Below, piece after piece: positions 1 to 12,180 of a stretch of DNA of 64,000 nucleotides. The DNA is taken from positions 8,227,338 through 8,291,337 of the forward strand of contig NW_004454178.1 of the NCBI RefSeq assembly GCF_000283155.1, given 5' to 3'. Numbering within the stretch: position 1 is the stretch's first letter; every line of letters starts with the position of its first letter. Both the position numbers and the translations under genes were made by a program. The DNA is from Ceratotherium simum simum (taxonomy: Eukaryota; Chordata; Mammalia; Perissodactyla; Rhinocerotidae). The notes under the pieces were generated by a model that saw only the letters and a list, made by a program, of their open reading frames with translations, was not told the DNA's origin and made no database searches.

Positions 1-1189
1 TGGGCCTTGACCTCATCTCTTACCGCCATGACGAAACATAAAAATTGGGTTCTCAATTCAAGCTCCCAAGGCTTGACCCCGAGATCTCCCTGTATCTGTA
101 TCCATTTTTATTCTTATTTCAGGAAGCATCTCACCTGCTGGGGGAGCCTAAATTATCCATCTGGGCTCCTAAGCCAATCCCCTCTTACCTCCTTAGAAAT
201 CTTATTCTATCAATTTCTTTCTTTCTCATATTCTTTTTCTCCCTCTTCCCTCCATATTCAAGCGCTCTCTCTCTCCTCTAAAAACATTCTCATGGTTCCT
301 ATATTTACAAAAAGAAGTTCTCAATAGCTTGCTGACCTGTTTAGCTACCGTCCTCTTCCCTTTTATCACAAAACCACTCAGAGAGTAGTTGACACGCTGT
401 CTGCACTCCCTCTCCACTCACCCCTCCATCCCTCATGGTATGGCTTCTGTCATCATCACTCTACGAAAATATGCCTTTGAAGATCACTGGGGCCACCTAA
501 TTGGCCAGCCCAATGAATTTTTCTCAATCCTCCTCATGATCTTTCCACAGGGACATTGTAACCCCCCGCCCCTCCTCTTGGAAACTCTTGACTATCCCGC
601 CCTCTGTGATGGTCCACTGTCCTGGTCTCTCACCGCCCTGAACATCTGTTCTCAGTCCCCTCTACGTCCTCCATCCCCCTCATGGAAGTTTCATCCTAGG
701 TTCTTTTCTCTCCATGCCCTCTGACATCTCATCCGTACCCAAAGCTTTACCCTTCACCTTGGCGAGGATGACTCTAAAACCTATAACTCTTTCCACTCGT
801 TCAGGCTCCAATTCCAGACGTTCAACTGCCTTCCACACATCTCTGCCTGGAGGTTCCACCACCACCTCAAACTCAACACATCTAACACTGAGGTCTCCAT
901 CTTACACCAGACCTGCTCCTCCTCCCAACTCCCGGTTTGTTCATGGAACCATCATGCTGGTTCTATTCGTGGAGCCCCAGAATCATCTTTGATGTCTCCC
1001 TCTCCTTCACCCACTACATTCAGTCAATTTGTAAATGCATTGGTTCTACTCACACATCATCCTTGGCATCCATCTCTTCTTTTTCATTTCCATGTCCCCA
1101 TCACCTAGGCTATCTAACAAGCTCCCGGCTCAAAGTCTCTCGCATTTTGCATCCTTCCTGCCCAGATCCACCAGATACATCTTCCTAAA

Positions 1190-1660
1190 CAATGGCTCTG
1201 ATCATGGCATACTCTCCTGAGTAAAACACAGTAATGGCGTCCCACACTGCCACTAAGATTCAAGCTCTTTAGTCTGGTATTTAAGACCAACCAGAGGCAG
1301 GCCCCAAGCTACCTTTCTTGACTCTTTCTCACACAACCTATATGCTCTCAACCTACTTTACTCTTCACACATGTCCTATGCCTTCCTGCCTTCATTATGA
1401 ACTCTCTCTCTCCCACGATCCCACCCACTTTCAAAATCCCACCCATCATCCCAGGCTCTGTTCAAAACCCACATTCAACACACAGCCTCTCCAAACTCTC
1501 CACTGACAGTGATATCTCCTTTTTCCTCACTCCCACAGAACTCTTTTTTCCATGCTTCTTATAATGAATGACTTCATTTTAAAGTTCCAGTTCTTTTTTT
1601 CCCTTACTGAACTCTAGACTCCTTAAGGATAAGATCCACATCTGATTCCACATGCACTGA
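1190..1660 (+). repeat. L2-type LINE 3' end (diverged)
   Basis: The text runs tracts resembling caagctcttta…tctggtatttaagacc and a late ctagactccttaaggataagatcc, matching the layout of mammalian L2 3' ends. Upstream bases 1-1190 look like the same kind of pyrimidine-rich old repeat but I cannot classify them. Confidence 0.45.
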
Positions 1661-1744
1661 AATGTCTACCTCTAGAGACATCTGAGACCCGTCCAGTCAC
1701 AGGAGAAGGATCATAAGATGACTGGACTCACCGACTCTGACTCT

Positions 1745-1925
1745 GATTTCCCTTTCTTGTCTTATTGCACAGGCTAGGACATCCAATACGATGTTAAGTG
1801 ATAGTGGTGACAACAGGCATTCTTATTTTGTCCCTGGCTGTCACAGGAACATTTCTAATGTTTCACAAGAAGGTGTGATGTGCTACAGGTTTCTGGTACC
1901 TACCCTTTATCAAGTTAAGGAAACT
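1745..1925 (-). repeat. L1 ORF2 fragment, antisense
   Basis: Contains aggacatccaatacgatgtt, agtggtgacaacaggcattc and cttattttgtccctg, the antisense of a familiar L1 ORF2 reverse-transcriptase stretch. Inactive fragment. Confidence 0.8.
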
Positions 1926-3984
1926 ATGCCTACACTCTCTGAGATCTAAGCGGAAATAAAACATAAGAAGTGGTTGGATCAAAGTGGAATGAACCAGGAA
2001 CACAGTACTTAAGTAAGCAGGACAGCCAAGGAGGAAAAGGCAGACCTGAGGGAGAAAAGCCAGGAGAAACCAGATCAAGTTCATGGCCATGAAGAGGTTC
2101 TCCCTCAGATCTGAGCTTCTCGGGTTACTTGTGTTGAGGCTTATGTTCCAGCTTCTTGCAGAAGAATGTAGAACAGGCAGAAGGAGGTGGTGCTGGAAGT
2201 CTATCCTCCCCGGCTCCCAGAGTTTTCTACACATTGATCCTGCCAGCACACCTTTATCTACAGAAGCACTGCAGACACCCTGAAGGGCTACTGAAGGAGT
2301 CGTGCAAGCAGGACCTGCTGACGTAAGAAACACTGTTCGTGACGGGGCATGGACCAAAGAGGCCCCTTTATAGCCCTGGGGACCAAATAGAACTGTCCCC
2401 TCTACACATCTCATCCCTTCTCCTGACTGAGTCACTCACAGTTGGTGGAGGAGATGGGAGCAGGGATGGGGGACAGAGACATTATGCCAACTTCCCCTTC
2501 CTATGACTTCTTGGCAGCCAAAGACTGAGCAGCTATGGGATATGGAGGCTGACAATCAAGACCTCAGAAGCTAGTGGGAGAGAAAAGGCTGAGAGGAGAT
2601 GCACTACAAGATGGCTATCCTTCTCATGCCATTCAGGCGTGGCTTCCTCTGGAGCAAGCTCCGGGAGAGCTATAAGGAAGGGTTCTTTCTGGTAGGGGGA
2701 GGAAATTCATCCCGCTGCCCCAGAGGAAAGCCCGCTGGATCCCGCCCATCATTGGGCTAGAACATCACTGTTCCTCAGGCCACCACCCCAACTCTGTAAA
2801 ACACGGAGAGGGCCCCATCCCTCCCCCTTCAACAAAACTGGGAAGAAGGGCAGCTCTGGGGACAAAGAGGCTGGGGAGTCCTTGTCTCGGGGGCCCAGAC
2901 ACGGGAGAAAGCAGGACACGGGAGCCCCATCTGGACCATCCCACGGAGCCTTTCTTTCACTCCGCAGGTTACAGAGCTACTCATCCTGTGTTTTGGCTCT
3001 TGGGTAAAAGCAATGATGCGCTGCTAGACCAGCTCTCCAGGGGAGGTGAAGCCCTGACCGCCAACTCCCACGATGTAAATACTTCCATTGGGGCCAATTG
3101 CAAGTTACCGATAGCTGAGCTGGGGACTGTGCTCTGCTCTGAAGTACAGGAGCAGGGGGGCCATGCCCCCACACCCAGATCCTGGATCCAGCCCAACAGC
3201 CAGCTGGCCTGCCCCCAGCGACTTCCTCAAACCCACCGTCCATCCCCAGGGAGGGCGTCTCCCTCCCTCCCCGCAGCTGGCATGGTGACTCAGCTTACCC
3301 TAAATTTAGGAGAAGGGGTGGCGGGCAGAGTCAGCTGTCTAGGCTCCTCTTCTCCTCCCTTAGTTCCCAACGCCTCGTCAGCTGAGGTGCCTGGCACAAG
3401 ACCCACCAGCCCCAGTCTCTGGTCCAGCCCCGCCTGGGCCTACCTCCACAACTAAACCAACCCATAGGATTTCCCACCCACTTTGGCTGCCCCACGGAAT
3501 GGTCATAGGCTGAGGCCAGTGGAGAGGAAGGGAGCCCTTCCTGTCCCTCCCAACACGGCCCTGGACACTCTGCCATTTCTTGCCTTTATCTCCCCAGTAA
3601 GCAGTTAAGGTTGCCCCACTCTCTCTAGAAAGACAAGCCCACCCTCTGATACGAAATGGGGCTTTGTTTTCCAGGGTCTGCTTCCCATACAGAGCTGGTC
3701 CTGAAGCAAAGACTAGCAGGACAGCTGAACAAGAAGGGGGACCTCGGCCTCTCCTGAAACACAGAAATATCCTGAAAGGACCCACCAGAGCTGAACACTC
3801 AGATGGAGACCAAGGGCTTTGGGGCACCCTCTCAGGCTTTTTCTTATGCATCTGGGAGGGCCCAAGAAGGAATTTGAGTCTACAGAGGCCTCCCTCCAGC
3901 CTTCCCCAAGGAAGTGAAGTCTGAGGACAGAGAGCTCTGCAGGCAGTTGCAGAGAGCATCTCCTCTCTGCCTAGAAATCTATAC

Positions 3985-4235
3985 TCTGGCCAGGAAGTCA
4001 CCAGCTCCAGGAAGCTTTCCCTGATTGTCCTAGGTGATAAGCCTTGCTTTCCCCCAGGCTCTGGGGCTTTGGTCCCCAGCTCTGCTGTAGCACACATGGC
4101 ACTCTGTTAGAATTATCTGTCTGTGTATCTGTGCCCTCACTAGACCGTAAGCTCCTTGAAGGCAGGAACTGAAAGACGCTGATCTTTGAACCTCAATGCC
4201 TGGCTTGGAGCCTAACAGACAATGAACGCAGGACG
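3985..4235 (+). repeat. L2 LINE 3' end
   Basis: Shows ccctgattgtccta, actagaccgtaagctccttg, aaggcaggaactg and the tail cctcaatgcctggctt in L2 order. Confidence 0.7.
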
Positions 4236-4405
4236 GGATGGCTAGCGCGTGGGCTTCTGACAGCCTTTCCCCAGGCCAAAGCAGCGCCTGCCGAGGTGTG
4301 ATGGCTGTGCCTGCACTTCCCCCAGCAAGAGCAACCAAGACCACAGAGGGAAGGTGTGGAGGGAGGAAGGAGGTACCCAGCACTGACGGTCCCCAAGGCT
4401 CTCAC

Positions 4406-5977
4406 CTGCTACCCGGTGGGCCACCAGCCCCTCCAGGTTCAGGGGCTCCTCCTCCGGCGTTCGGGATGGGTCTGAAGTCGCCTCCTTGGGTGGGAGCTGA
4501 GGCTGAGCGGTGAGGCCAGGCAGAGAGGCCGGGGGCTGCTGAGGCCCTGGAGGGCCATGGGTGGTTGGAAGGAAGGCGGACGAGGAGGACGAGGAGGCTG
4601 GGCTCTTTGGACGGAAGCTCTGGTTGGGTCCAGCTGGACATGGCTGATAATCATAAGGTGAGTAAGGCCTGCCAGGAGGGACGGACTCCAGCGAGGCCCG
4701 TGGGGCTGGCTCAGGGGTTCCCAAGGAATGCCCACTGGGGATGTAGCCAGATCGGGACTGGGTCAGTGGATGGGGCTGGCAGGAGGAGCCGGAGAGGGGC
4801 TGGGAGGAGAGCGGGGAGGCCCCCGGCCAGGCCCCTGGGACACTCTGGGACTTGTGCAGGGGGGCGGCCGCCGTGGCTGGCTCCAGATCCAGCATCAGCA
4901 TGTTGAGGGCTTCGATGGACTGCTCGATTTCCTGCCGGGAGGCTGCCCTCGGGAATTCAGGGAGGCCAGGCGTGGGGGTCTCTGCCAACGGCTGGGGGCT
5001 GGGCCTGCTGAGCCCAAGACTCTCCAAGTGGGCCCTTTCCTGCTGGCGAGGAGGCGGGCGAGGCTGCTGCTGCTGCTGCTGCCGCTGCCAGGAATTCAGA
5101 CCCCTCTGCACAGCCTCCCGGCTGCTTCCCCCACGGGCCGGAGCTGGGGGCAGCTGGGGCTCGGTTTCCGGAAAGGACTGAGAGCGGAACATACTGCTGG
5201 GGTCATGGCCGTAGGGGGACGTGGTCATCGGCTGTGACCAGGCTGGGTGGGGCCCCTCACGCTGGTAGCCGGCTAGACCCTCCTGTGCGGAGTAGGAGGG
5301 CCGCATGGGGGCCGTGTGGGCAGCCGGCACCACCCGGCTGGTGGGCTCATAGGGGTAGCCCCCGCCATTGACCAGAGGTTCCATGGGGTAGGGCTTGTCC
5401 AGACCGTTGGTGAGCGGGGACAGGGCCTCCGGGTAGCCCCCCTCACTGGTGTTGGTGACCCCGTCCAGGGAGGACAGTGTGCCCATGCTGCCCACGCTGT
5501 GCCCATCCTGGTTGGGCAGCTCATCGTCCAGGATGTCCGTCTCCCGCTCAGACGCCAAGGCCCCGCCGTTGACATGAACCTGGGCTGGGACGACGTGGCG
5601 GCCAGAGGGGGGTGCAGCAGGGCGCCCCGCCGGGCAGGACCGGAGATGTTGGGCGTGGTACATGGCGCCTTGCTTCTCTCGCTCCAAGCCGAAGCCACTG
5701 AGCAGGCGGTCCAGCTCCCGCTTCTCCTCGGGACTTAGGGCGGCAGGGGCACCGGAGGGGCCGGGGCCAGGCTCATCAGTCTTGTCTGTCTTGGTGGAGG
5801 CGGTGGAGTTGCCGGAGTCACTGCTCACGGAGAGGGTGTGCTCCACGTGGTTGGGGGTGGCCGACAGGGCGGGCCGCGTGGCGTTGATGGCCCCGGTGCT
5901 GCCGTGCAGGGAGTCCTTCTTCTTCACCTTGGCGTACAGGCTCCCATCCAGCGGCCCCTGAGTGTGGCCCACTACCT
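4406..5977 (-). CDS. TNS1: TNS1 large exon, disordered linker (residues 352-875)
   Basis: This 1,572-nt exon has acceptor gtgcag, donor GCAG|gtgag and 523 full codons with no stop. It begins [20 protein letters not shown] and ends [16 protein letters not shown]. It encodes the long Pro/Ser/Gly-rich, probably disordered region of tensin-1. Visible landmarks are [20 protein letters not shown] near residue 405, [17 protein letters not shown] near 500, a Gln run near 650, the amphipathic [16 protein letters not shown] helix near 700, and a Ser run near 812. A matching helix in tensin-3 is reported to bind the talin rod. GC and CpG content are high. The next exon is beyond the window. The 621-codon open stretch over this exon is larger only because the frame stays open a little into both introns. 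Confidence 0.98.
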
Positions 5978-6654
5978 CTGCACGAGAGAGAGCGGAGGGG
6001 AGACAACAGGCGGCAGAGGTCAGTGGGCGGCAGAGACATCTTCTGTTCTCCTGAGGAAAGGAGCTAAGAGCTTCCATTCCCAGGATCCTAAAACCTCCTC
6101 TCAGCACCCTGAGGTCAGGGAAAGGGGAAAGGAAGAAAGGACCCCGACCCCAGGCTTTTGGGCAGAGCTGTCTCCAACACCCAGCTTCAGGGGCAGGCAG
6201 TGGAGCCTAAGATTGGGAGGGAGGTCCTGGGAGCAAGATGCCCCCATTCAAAGCCTGGCTCTGGCATTTCACCAGCTTCCCAAGGACCTGGAAGTCCTGG
6301 GCCAAGATGGGGTTCAGCAGAGCCAGCAGGCCCCATGCGTAAGTGGATACGCTTTCCCTCTTACTGCTGAGGCCCACAGGATTCTGGAAAGGGGGTTCAG
6401 GGACCAGGGGGGAAGCATCTTAGGGATCGAGAACAGAAAAGTAGAGGTTTCCATCAGGGAGAGGTGTCCCCTGTGTCATTCTGTCTGCAGGCAGCTCTGG
6501 GGACCCCGTGAGCAATACTTTCTCTGGAAGGAAAAAGTGAGCGCTGGGTGGCTCAGGGCCAAAGGGCTGACTCAGGAACGAAGAACCTCCCCCGCCCAGA
6601 GGAACTCGGTGATTTCACACCCTGTACAGTCAGCAGCCCGGCTTCCAGCCCCGA

Positions 6655-6860
6655 CACACACGCACACGCACACGCACACGCACATGCACATTCACCTCCC
6701 CTCCCCTGCCTCCAAGGCAGGCCTCCGGCTGGCAAGAAAAGAGCCCCCTCCCAAACAGTGCACAAATTCCAGTCCAGACACCAACGGTCACACACACACA
6801 CACACACACTCACACACATAGAGAAAACCAGACACAAAGACGTCCAGAGACACACACGCC
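6655..6860. repeat. CA/CG-rich simple repeats
   Basis: Two microsatellite blocks: CACACG/CACGCA at about 6655-6693 and a (CA)n run at about 6788-6820, near the 5' end (transcript sense) of the large exon's upstream intron. Confidence 0.9.
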
Positions 6861-6964
6861 AACCAGAAATCGCCCAAACCAAACACATGGACACGTGGGT
6901 TCGTGGGGCACACGAGACAGGTGCCCCGGTCAGAAACGTGCAAGTGTGGATATGAATATACAAG

Positions 6965-7165
6965 CACCCATAATGATAGCTAACGTGCAGGGAACACCCA
7001 TGATGTGCCAAACACATTTAGGCACTTCACACATACATTATTTCTAATCCTGTGAGCCAGGGAGTGTTACACCTATTTTAAAGATGGAGAAAACGAGGTC
7101 TGAGAGGTGAAACCATTCCTTTGCAGACACATAGTACCTGGTAAAGGTGGGATTTAAAATCAGAA
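6965..7165 (-). repeat. MIR SINE, complement
   Basis: Order aatgatagctaacgtg…catgatgtgcca…cattatttctaatcc…ttttaaagatggagaaaacg is the reverse complement of a MIR core and tail. Confidence 0.75.
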
Positions 7166-8005
7166 CTAATTTAAAACAAAGTAAAACTAAATTAAAATCA
7201 AAACTAATTTAAAATCAGAACAAAAGCAGAATTTCAAAGACCATACAATTTTTATTATTCTACACTGTCTCACATATCTCTCTCACGCACACACACACAC
7301 ACAAAGTAGAACAAACACATAAAAGGCAGCAATACCCCAAAGTAAATTTAAAGCCACAGACATTTCAGAAAATACAAGCTCGCACCATGCCCAAGGATCA
7401 GCCCTCGGGCCAGAAGTGACAACCGCTAAAAATAAACACTCATACAGAAGCCCACGGCCAAGAACAAGCAATCAGACAACCACAAAACAGGAACATCCTG
7501 ATCAACACACACACACAAACCACAAGCCAACCAGATGACGTCACCCGAAAGGGAGCACAGAGATGCTCAACGAGGCGCATCGTCCACACAGCCCCTGGGG
7601 CGGGATGCTCTGCATCACTTAACTCTCCAGAACCATCTCTCTGTCCCCCGTTTTCCCTGGGGCTTTGGGACCTCAGCCAGCAGCAGGCCTCAAATGACAA
7701 TGGCCAGCATGGCCGCAGCCTGGGGCTCACAAGGATGGGGCTGGTCTGAACTGGAAAGGGGTTTTGACTGAGACAATCTGGATCTCAAACAGCCTGCCCC
7801 TTGTGCCAAGACCGCTAACAGCTGCTGAGATGCAGTTGCAGACATGGCTGCCTCCCCCAACTCGCCTGTCATGGTCCCTGAAAGGGCCGACACTGTCGGA
7901 TGAGAGAGGCTGCCCCTCATGCCGTGTCCTTCCCAAGAACCCGGCTCCTTGGTACACAAAAACGAAGAGACCCCCACTGGTTGTTTCCAGAGGGGAAAAG
8001 AATAA

Positions 8006-8204
8006 TCATGCACCACATAACAATGTTTCAGCCAACGATAGACTGCATATACAACGGCGGTCCCATAAGATTAGCACCATATGGTCTAGGTGTGCAGTAG
8101 GCTACACCATCTAGGTTTGTAAGTACCCGCTATGCTGTTCGCACAATGACGAACTCGCCTAACGTCTCAGAACATATCCCTGTCATTAAGCGGCACACAA
8201 CTGA
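8006..8204. mobile_element. Tigger/MER2-type DNA transposon remnant
   Basis: Contains catgcaccacataacaatg, ggtcccataagattagcacc, tgttcgcacaatgacgaact and aacatatccctgtcattaag, the terminal parts of a MER2-like Tigger element with the middle missing. The family name is from memory. Confidence 0.7.
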
Positions 8205-8865
8205 ATTGAAGACAGGAGCTCTCATCCACTAAGATTTCTGGGGGTGGTTCCCGTGAGGATAGGCCCCTCAGCCCAGCTAGTGGGAGTCTGAAGGGCTGTC
8301 TTTCCTTCTCACTGTGCCCTGGAGAAAGCAGGCCCACTCGGGCCCCGGCCGCACTCTGCAGCCCACGGTGTGAGATGCCAGAGCGTCCCTCCTGGGCCAG
8401 GAATCTCCTCCATCCCCAGCACCCCTAGTCCCCCAAGTCCACGCCCACATGGTCTGGGAAGTGCGGGAGCAGCGAAGCAAAGGGTGGAGCGCCAATGGCC
8501 TCCCCATTTACACAAGACAGAAGGCAATGAGAACCACTAGGTGCAAAATGAGAGTGCTCTTTCCTTCCAGGAGAAAGCAGACCCCCTCTAGCATCTCACT
8601 AGGGATCATAAAAGAAGAGCTTTTGGCAAGAGAGCTGAGAAAGCATCCCCCAAGGCAGGGAGGGAGAATTCACACTGATTACCCCCACCTGATACCTCGG
8701 CCCTTCTGGCCAGGCCCCACTCTTCATTGATTTTGACAATGTCAGTGTTAAACGGATTCTGCCATGTAATTTACTCCAACATGGTCTACAGTTTGTAGCA
8801 ACAACATTGGAGCAATAATTGCCAGACCACTAAGCCTCAGTGAGAAAATCAAAGAAGCGTAAATT

Positions 8866-9081
8866 GTTTTGTTTTTTAATTTTTATTTATTTTATTTTTT
8901 TACCCCAAAGCCACAGTAGATAGTTGTATGTCATAGCTGCATATCCTTCTAGTTGCTGTATGTGGGACGCGGCCTCAGCATGGCTGGACAAGCGGTGCGT
9001 CGGTGCCTGCCCGGGATCCGAACCCGGGCCGCCAGCAGCGGAGCGCGCACACTTAACCGCTAAGCCACAGGGCCGGCCCCC
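8866..9081 (-). repeat. ERE SINE (equine repetitive element), complement
   Basis: Reverse-oriented tRNA-Ser-derived SINE: T-rich tail at 8870-8900, then catagctgcatatccttcta, the gggacgcggcctcagcatgg segment, and a tRNA-like head ending ggccggcccc. Flanked by an 18-bp target-site duplication, aagaagYgtaaattgttt, at 8852-8869 and 9082-9099 with one mismatch, proving insertion by retrotransposition. Key evidence for a perissodactyl source. Confidence 0.95.
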
Positions 9082-10261
9082 AAGAAGTGTAAATTGTTTA
9101 ACTAACTCCTGTTTGCTAAATACAAGTGGAAATATCTGTTCTGTCCTCAAAGAAGGGGCCAGTTGCTCCCGACTGCCCAGCGCTGGCCGCAGGCTCCAGG
9201 CTGTTCTGCATCCTCACTGGTCATCTTCCTTTTCACATCAAGGGGAGAAACTGAGGACACTCAGGCCTGTCCCAGGTCTGTCCAGCCTCCGTGAGGGCTC
9301 TGTTGAAACCCCAGCATACTGGCATGACCTGAGGGGCACGTAGCCCTGAGCCTCCCATCGCAGATGAAGGTGAGTGCCCCTGCCCCCCACACCGGTACAC
9401 ACACGCTCATCATCCCCTTCTCCCCATCCGCCACAGCCACATTAAGAGCTATTTACCGAGACCACAAGAAGCCGGAACACAACGTAGGTTTCAATCTATC
9501 AAGGCAGGAAGGGCAAAAGAGAAGGCAGGCAGAGCAAGGAGGAGGAGAGGGGGCTTACAGAGGGTGAGGGCAGGCGGCTTTCATCTCAAGCTGAGGGCCA
9601 CCAGATCCATCTCGAAGTCCCAGCAGCCTCCCTGGGATGGCCAGTTCAGATAAAACCATCTCAGATGAGAGGGAGTTAGACAGCCAGTGGGACGGGGGCA
9701 GGGGATAGCAGGAAGAACCTCCCTGGTTGCGGCCATGGGTGCTGGCCTGGGTGACAATGGAGGAGAAGGATAAATTGCAGGGGAACCATAAGTTACAGGC
9801 AGCCTAGGGTGGCGAGCTCCCAGGCCCCAAGCCCGGGCCAGCCTGTGCATCCTGTCTCGTGGGCCGTCTCCCTGCCTATTGCCCTGGGGAAGCTGAGACC
9901 TCCACAATCTCTTTAAGGCCCCGCTTGCTTTGTCTGAATCTGTCTCTCGCTCTTTCCAGCCTCTGCTCCAAGCTCTGGACTCCACCCTCCTCCTGAGCTC
10001 GGCTGCACCGAGGGGCCCTTATTCCACGGCGGCCGTAATCCAGATGTGCGAGTCACGCTTTTGGAAAGCTCTGAGGAAAATCCCCAGCTGACTTGGACGT
10101 GGACCTACTCCCTGAGGCTCCCTCCAGTAAACCGCAGAGGTGCATGTCGTGCTAGGAGCCCAATACAGGCCAGGACGCAGGAAAGGAAAGACGCGTCCAC
10201 CCATCCACTTAAAATGGAACCAAAGAAATAAACAGGGATGCTAAGGTGATATGAGTTTAGG

Positions 10262-10668
10262 GCAGTTGTTTTCTCATTTTGACGTTCATAAGAATCTCCC
10301 CCAGGGAAGGTTAAAAATGTAGATTCCGGGGGGCCGGCCCAGTGGCGTAGTGGTTAAGCTCGTGTGCTCCGCTTCGGCAGCCCAGGATTCACAGGTTCGG
10401 ATCCTGGGCGCACACCTACACCACTCACCAAGCCATGCTGTGGCGGTGACCTACATACAAAACAGAGGAAGACTGGAAACAGATGTTAGCTCAGGGCCAA
10501 TCTTCCTCGCCAGAAAAAAAAAAAAAAGGTAGATTCCAGGGCCATACACCCAAAGACTTTCACTCATCAGTGTGGGGTGGGGCCTACCATCGGCATTTTA
10601 CCCAGCTCTCCATGGGGGTTCTGGCAAACACACAGGTGGATAACATCTTGAGAAACCCTGACCCAGGT
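10262..10668 (+). mobile_element. MER5-type hAT transposon, split by a SINE
   Basis: Left half 10262-10328 (ttctcattttgacgttcata…gaatctcccccaggg) and right half 10529-10668 (gattccagggccatacaccc…gtggggtggggcctaccatc) form one MER5-like element interrupted by the ERE SINE. Confidence 0.75.
10331..10527 (+). repeat. ERE SINE inserted in MER5
   Basis: Starts gggccggcccagtggcgtag, tggttaagctcg (tRNA-like head), continues gccatgctgtggcggtgacc and gatgttagctcagggccaat, and ends in poly-A. A 9-bp duplication gtagattcc flanks it (10319-10327 and 10529-10537). Confidence 0.96.
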
Positions 10669-11639
10669 GGTCAGCATTTTCTAAGATTAAGGACCCCCCG
10701 CTTCTCTTACTATAATGTCAAGTGGGGAGATTTCATTTATTCAGATGTCAGGACAGGCAGCCCAACCACGAAGAATGCAAGGTGCCAGCCTGGTTGAAAA
10801 GTGACGCACTGGGGACAGACCCCTCCCCGGCCAACAGCGGGCCTGCTCTGAACAGTGAATGATTTATTAAGGTTTTCCGGATGGGGCCCTTCATGCTAAA
10901 AAGTCCTCTGCGTCCTCGTCCAGTAGAATAACAATTCATTAAAATACATTACCCGGAGCAGCGATGACCGACCAATGTGGAGGAAGATCAATGCAGTGCC
11001 AATAGGTAAGGAGGCACCGTGCCCACCCTGGACACGGCAGTGTGGAGGCAGACAGGGACCCTGACAGACCGGGAGGGAATCTCAGCTCCTTAAACTTGGG
11101 AACGGGGCATCAGAGGCCATGTGTGTCTGGGAGGTAGGTGAGCTTTGACAAGAACGGAGGCTTGGCCAACAGGCACCCAGGAGAGCAAGTTCTGGACGTC
11201 TTAACCCTCGAGCCACAGACTCTTCCCCAGCCACGGCGGGAGGCGGGCTGGGGCTATTGAGTGGTAGGCAGAGGATGGGGCTGGGTACCAGGGAGGCCCC
11301 AGGGATGTGGTTCTAACGAGGAGACAGAGGGGAAGCACCCCCTCCCACTCCACCCCTGCGCCAGACACATCCATCACTCAGAAGGACGGTCCCCATCTTA
11401 ATGGCCAAGTCAGCTCGCGTCAACCACTTCACCACGCAGAGCCTGGCCTCCAAATCTGTCGGGTGAAGTTCGGATGCTTCCTTGCAGGTTTGCTGGGTGA
11501 TAGGATTCAGGAGCTAAGTACCATGAGCGGGGCCTGGCACATCCACCACTCCGTCTTCTCCTCTCTCCAGGTCACAGCTCTCATCACCCACAAAGTGAAG
11601 CCCAACCACTCCACTGGACACGCTGGACCTTTATCCTTG

Positions 11640-12026
11640 GGCCCCTGCCTGCCTTCTGAAGCCTCATCTTCACTGTCCTCAATACCCCAACCCCCCCCAC
11701 TCCACCCTTACTATTTATATGCTCCCTCGTACTCTGTGCCTCGCATATGCTGTTCCCTTTCCTGAAAGGCCCTTCCTTGCCTGCCCCCACAGCCCCCAAC
11801 CTCCCTGGCCAACCTCTTCCTCCTCCTCCAGGCTTGCTTTGAACTTCTCTGGGAAGTCTCCCCTGGCCTCGCCCGTTTCCTACACTCCTCCAGACTCAGA
11901 GAAACCTCTTCCATGTTCCCGCTGCCCTTCGTAGACAGCTGCTGTGACACCGATCACCCACCGGACGGTCACTACTGATGTCCATGCTTGTGTTCCCCAC
12001 TAAGCTGAGCACTCCTTGAGTGACGG

Positions 12027-12058
<32 letters not shown>

Positions 12059-12180
12059 CCCGGTGCCTGGTTCCTAGATGGTACCACTCACAATGTGGTC
12101 TATGTGAACCCGCACGGCTACACAGGATGGCCCTACAGAGTACAGCACCTGGCACACGTTAGGTGTTCCAGAAATGCCTC
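11640..12180 (+). repeat. L2 LINE 3' region with (CT)n
   Basis: Shows catatgctgttccctttcct, the cctgcccc/gcttgctttgaacttctc region and actaagctgagcactccttg in L2 order. A (CT)n microsatellite is embedded at about 12031-12058. Confidence 0.65.

Larger units (their letters stand above)
1..4405 (-). other. TNS1: Partial intron after the large TNS1 exon
   Basis: No tensin coding exon is visible here on the minus strand, so the exon after residue 875 lies beyond the window. The sequence holds old LINE-like DNA (about 1190-1660), an L1 piece (1745-1925) and an L2 3' end (3985-4235). Between 2000 and 3980 I see no recognisable element or gene. Confidence 0.8.

Noticed and set aside
2083..2283. 66-codon plus-strand frame with a signal-peptide-like start (MAMKRFSLRSELLGLLVLRL)
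   Set aside because: No homolog recognised, no promoter or splice context, next to an L1 fragment; a chance frame is more likely.
4242..6107. 621-codon open frame taken as a single-exon gene
   Set aside because: Tensin-1 similarity stops exactly at the splice sites at 5977 and 4406; the rest is intron read-through.
5838..6821. 327-codon plus-strand open frame
   Set aside because: Antisense shadow of the GC-rich large exon running into CA repeats; no start context or homology.
9000..9081. tRNA-like sequence in ERE elements (also 10331-10400 and 35180-35268)
   Set aside because: These are SINE heads with poly-A tails and target duplications, not functional tRNA genes.
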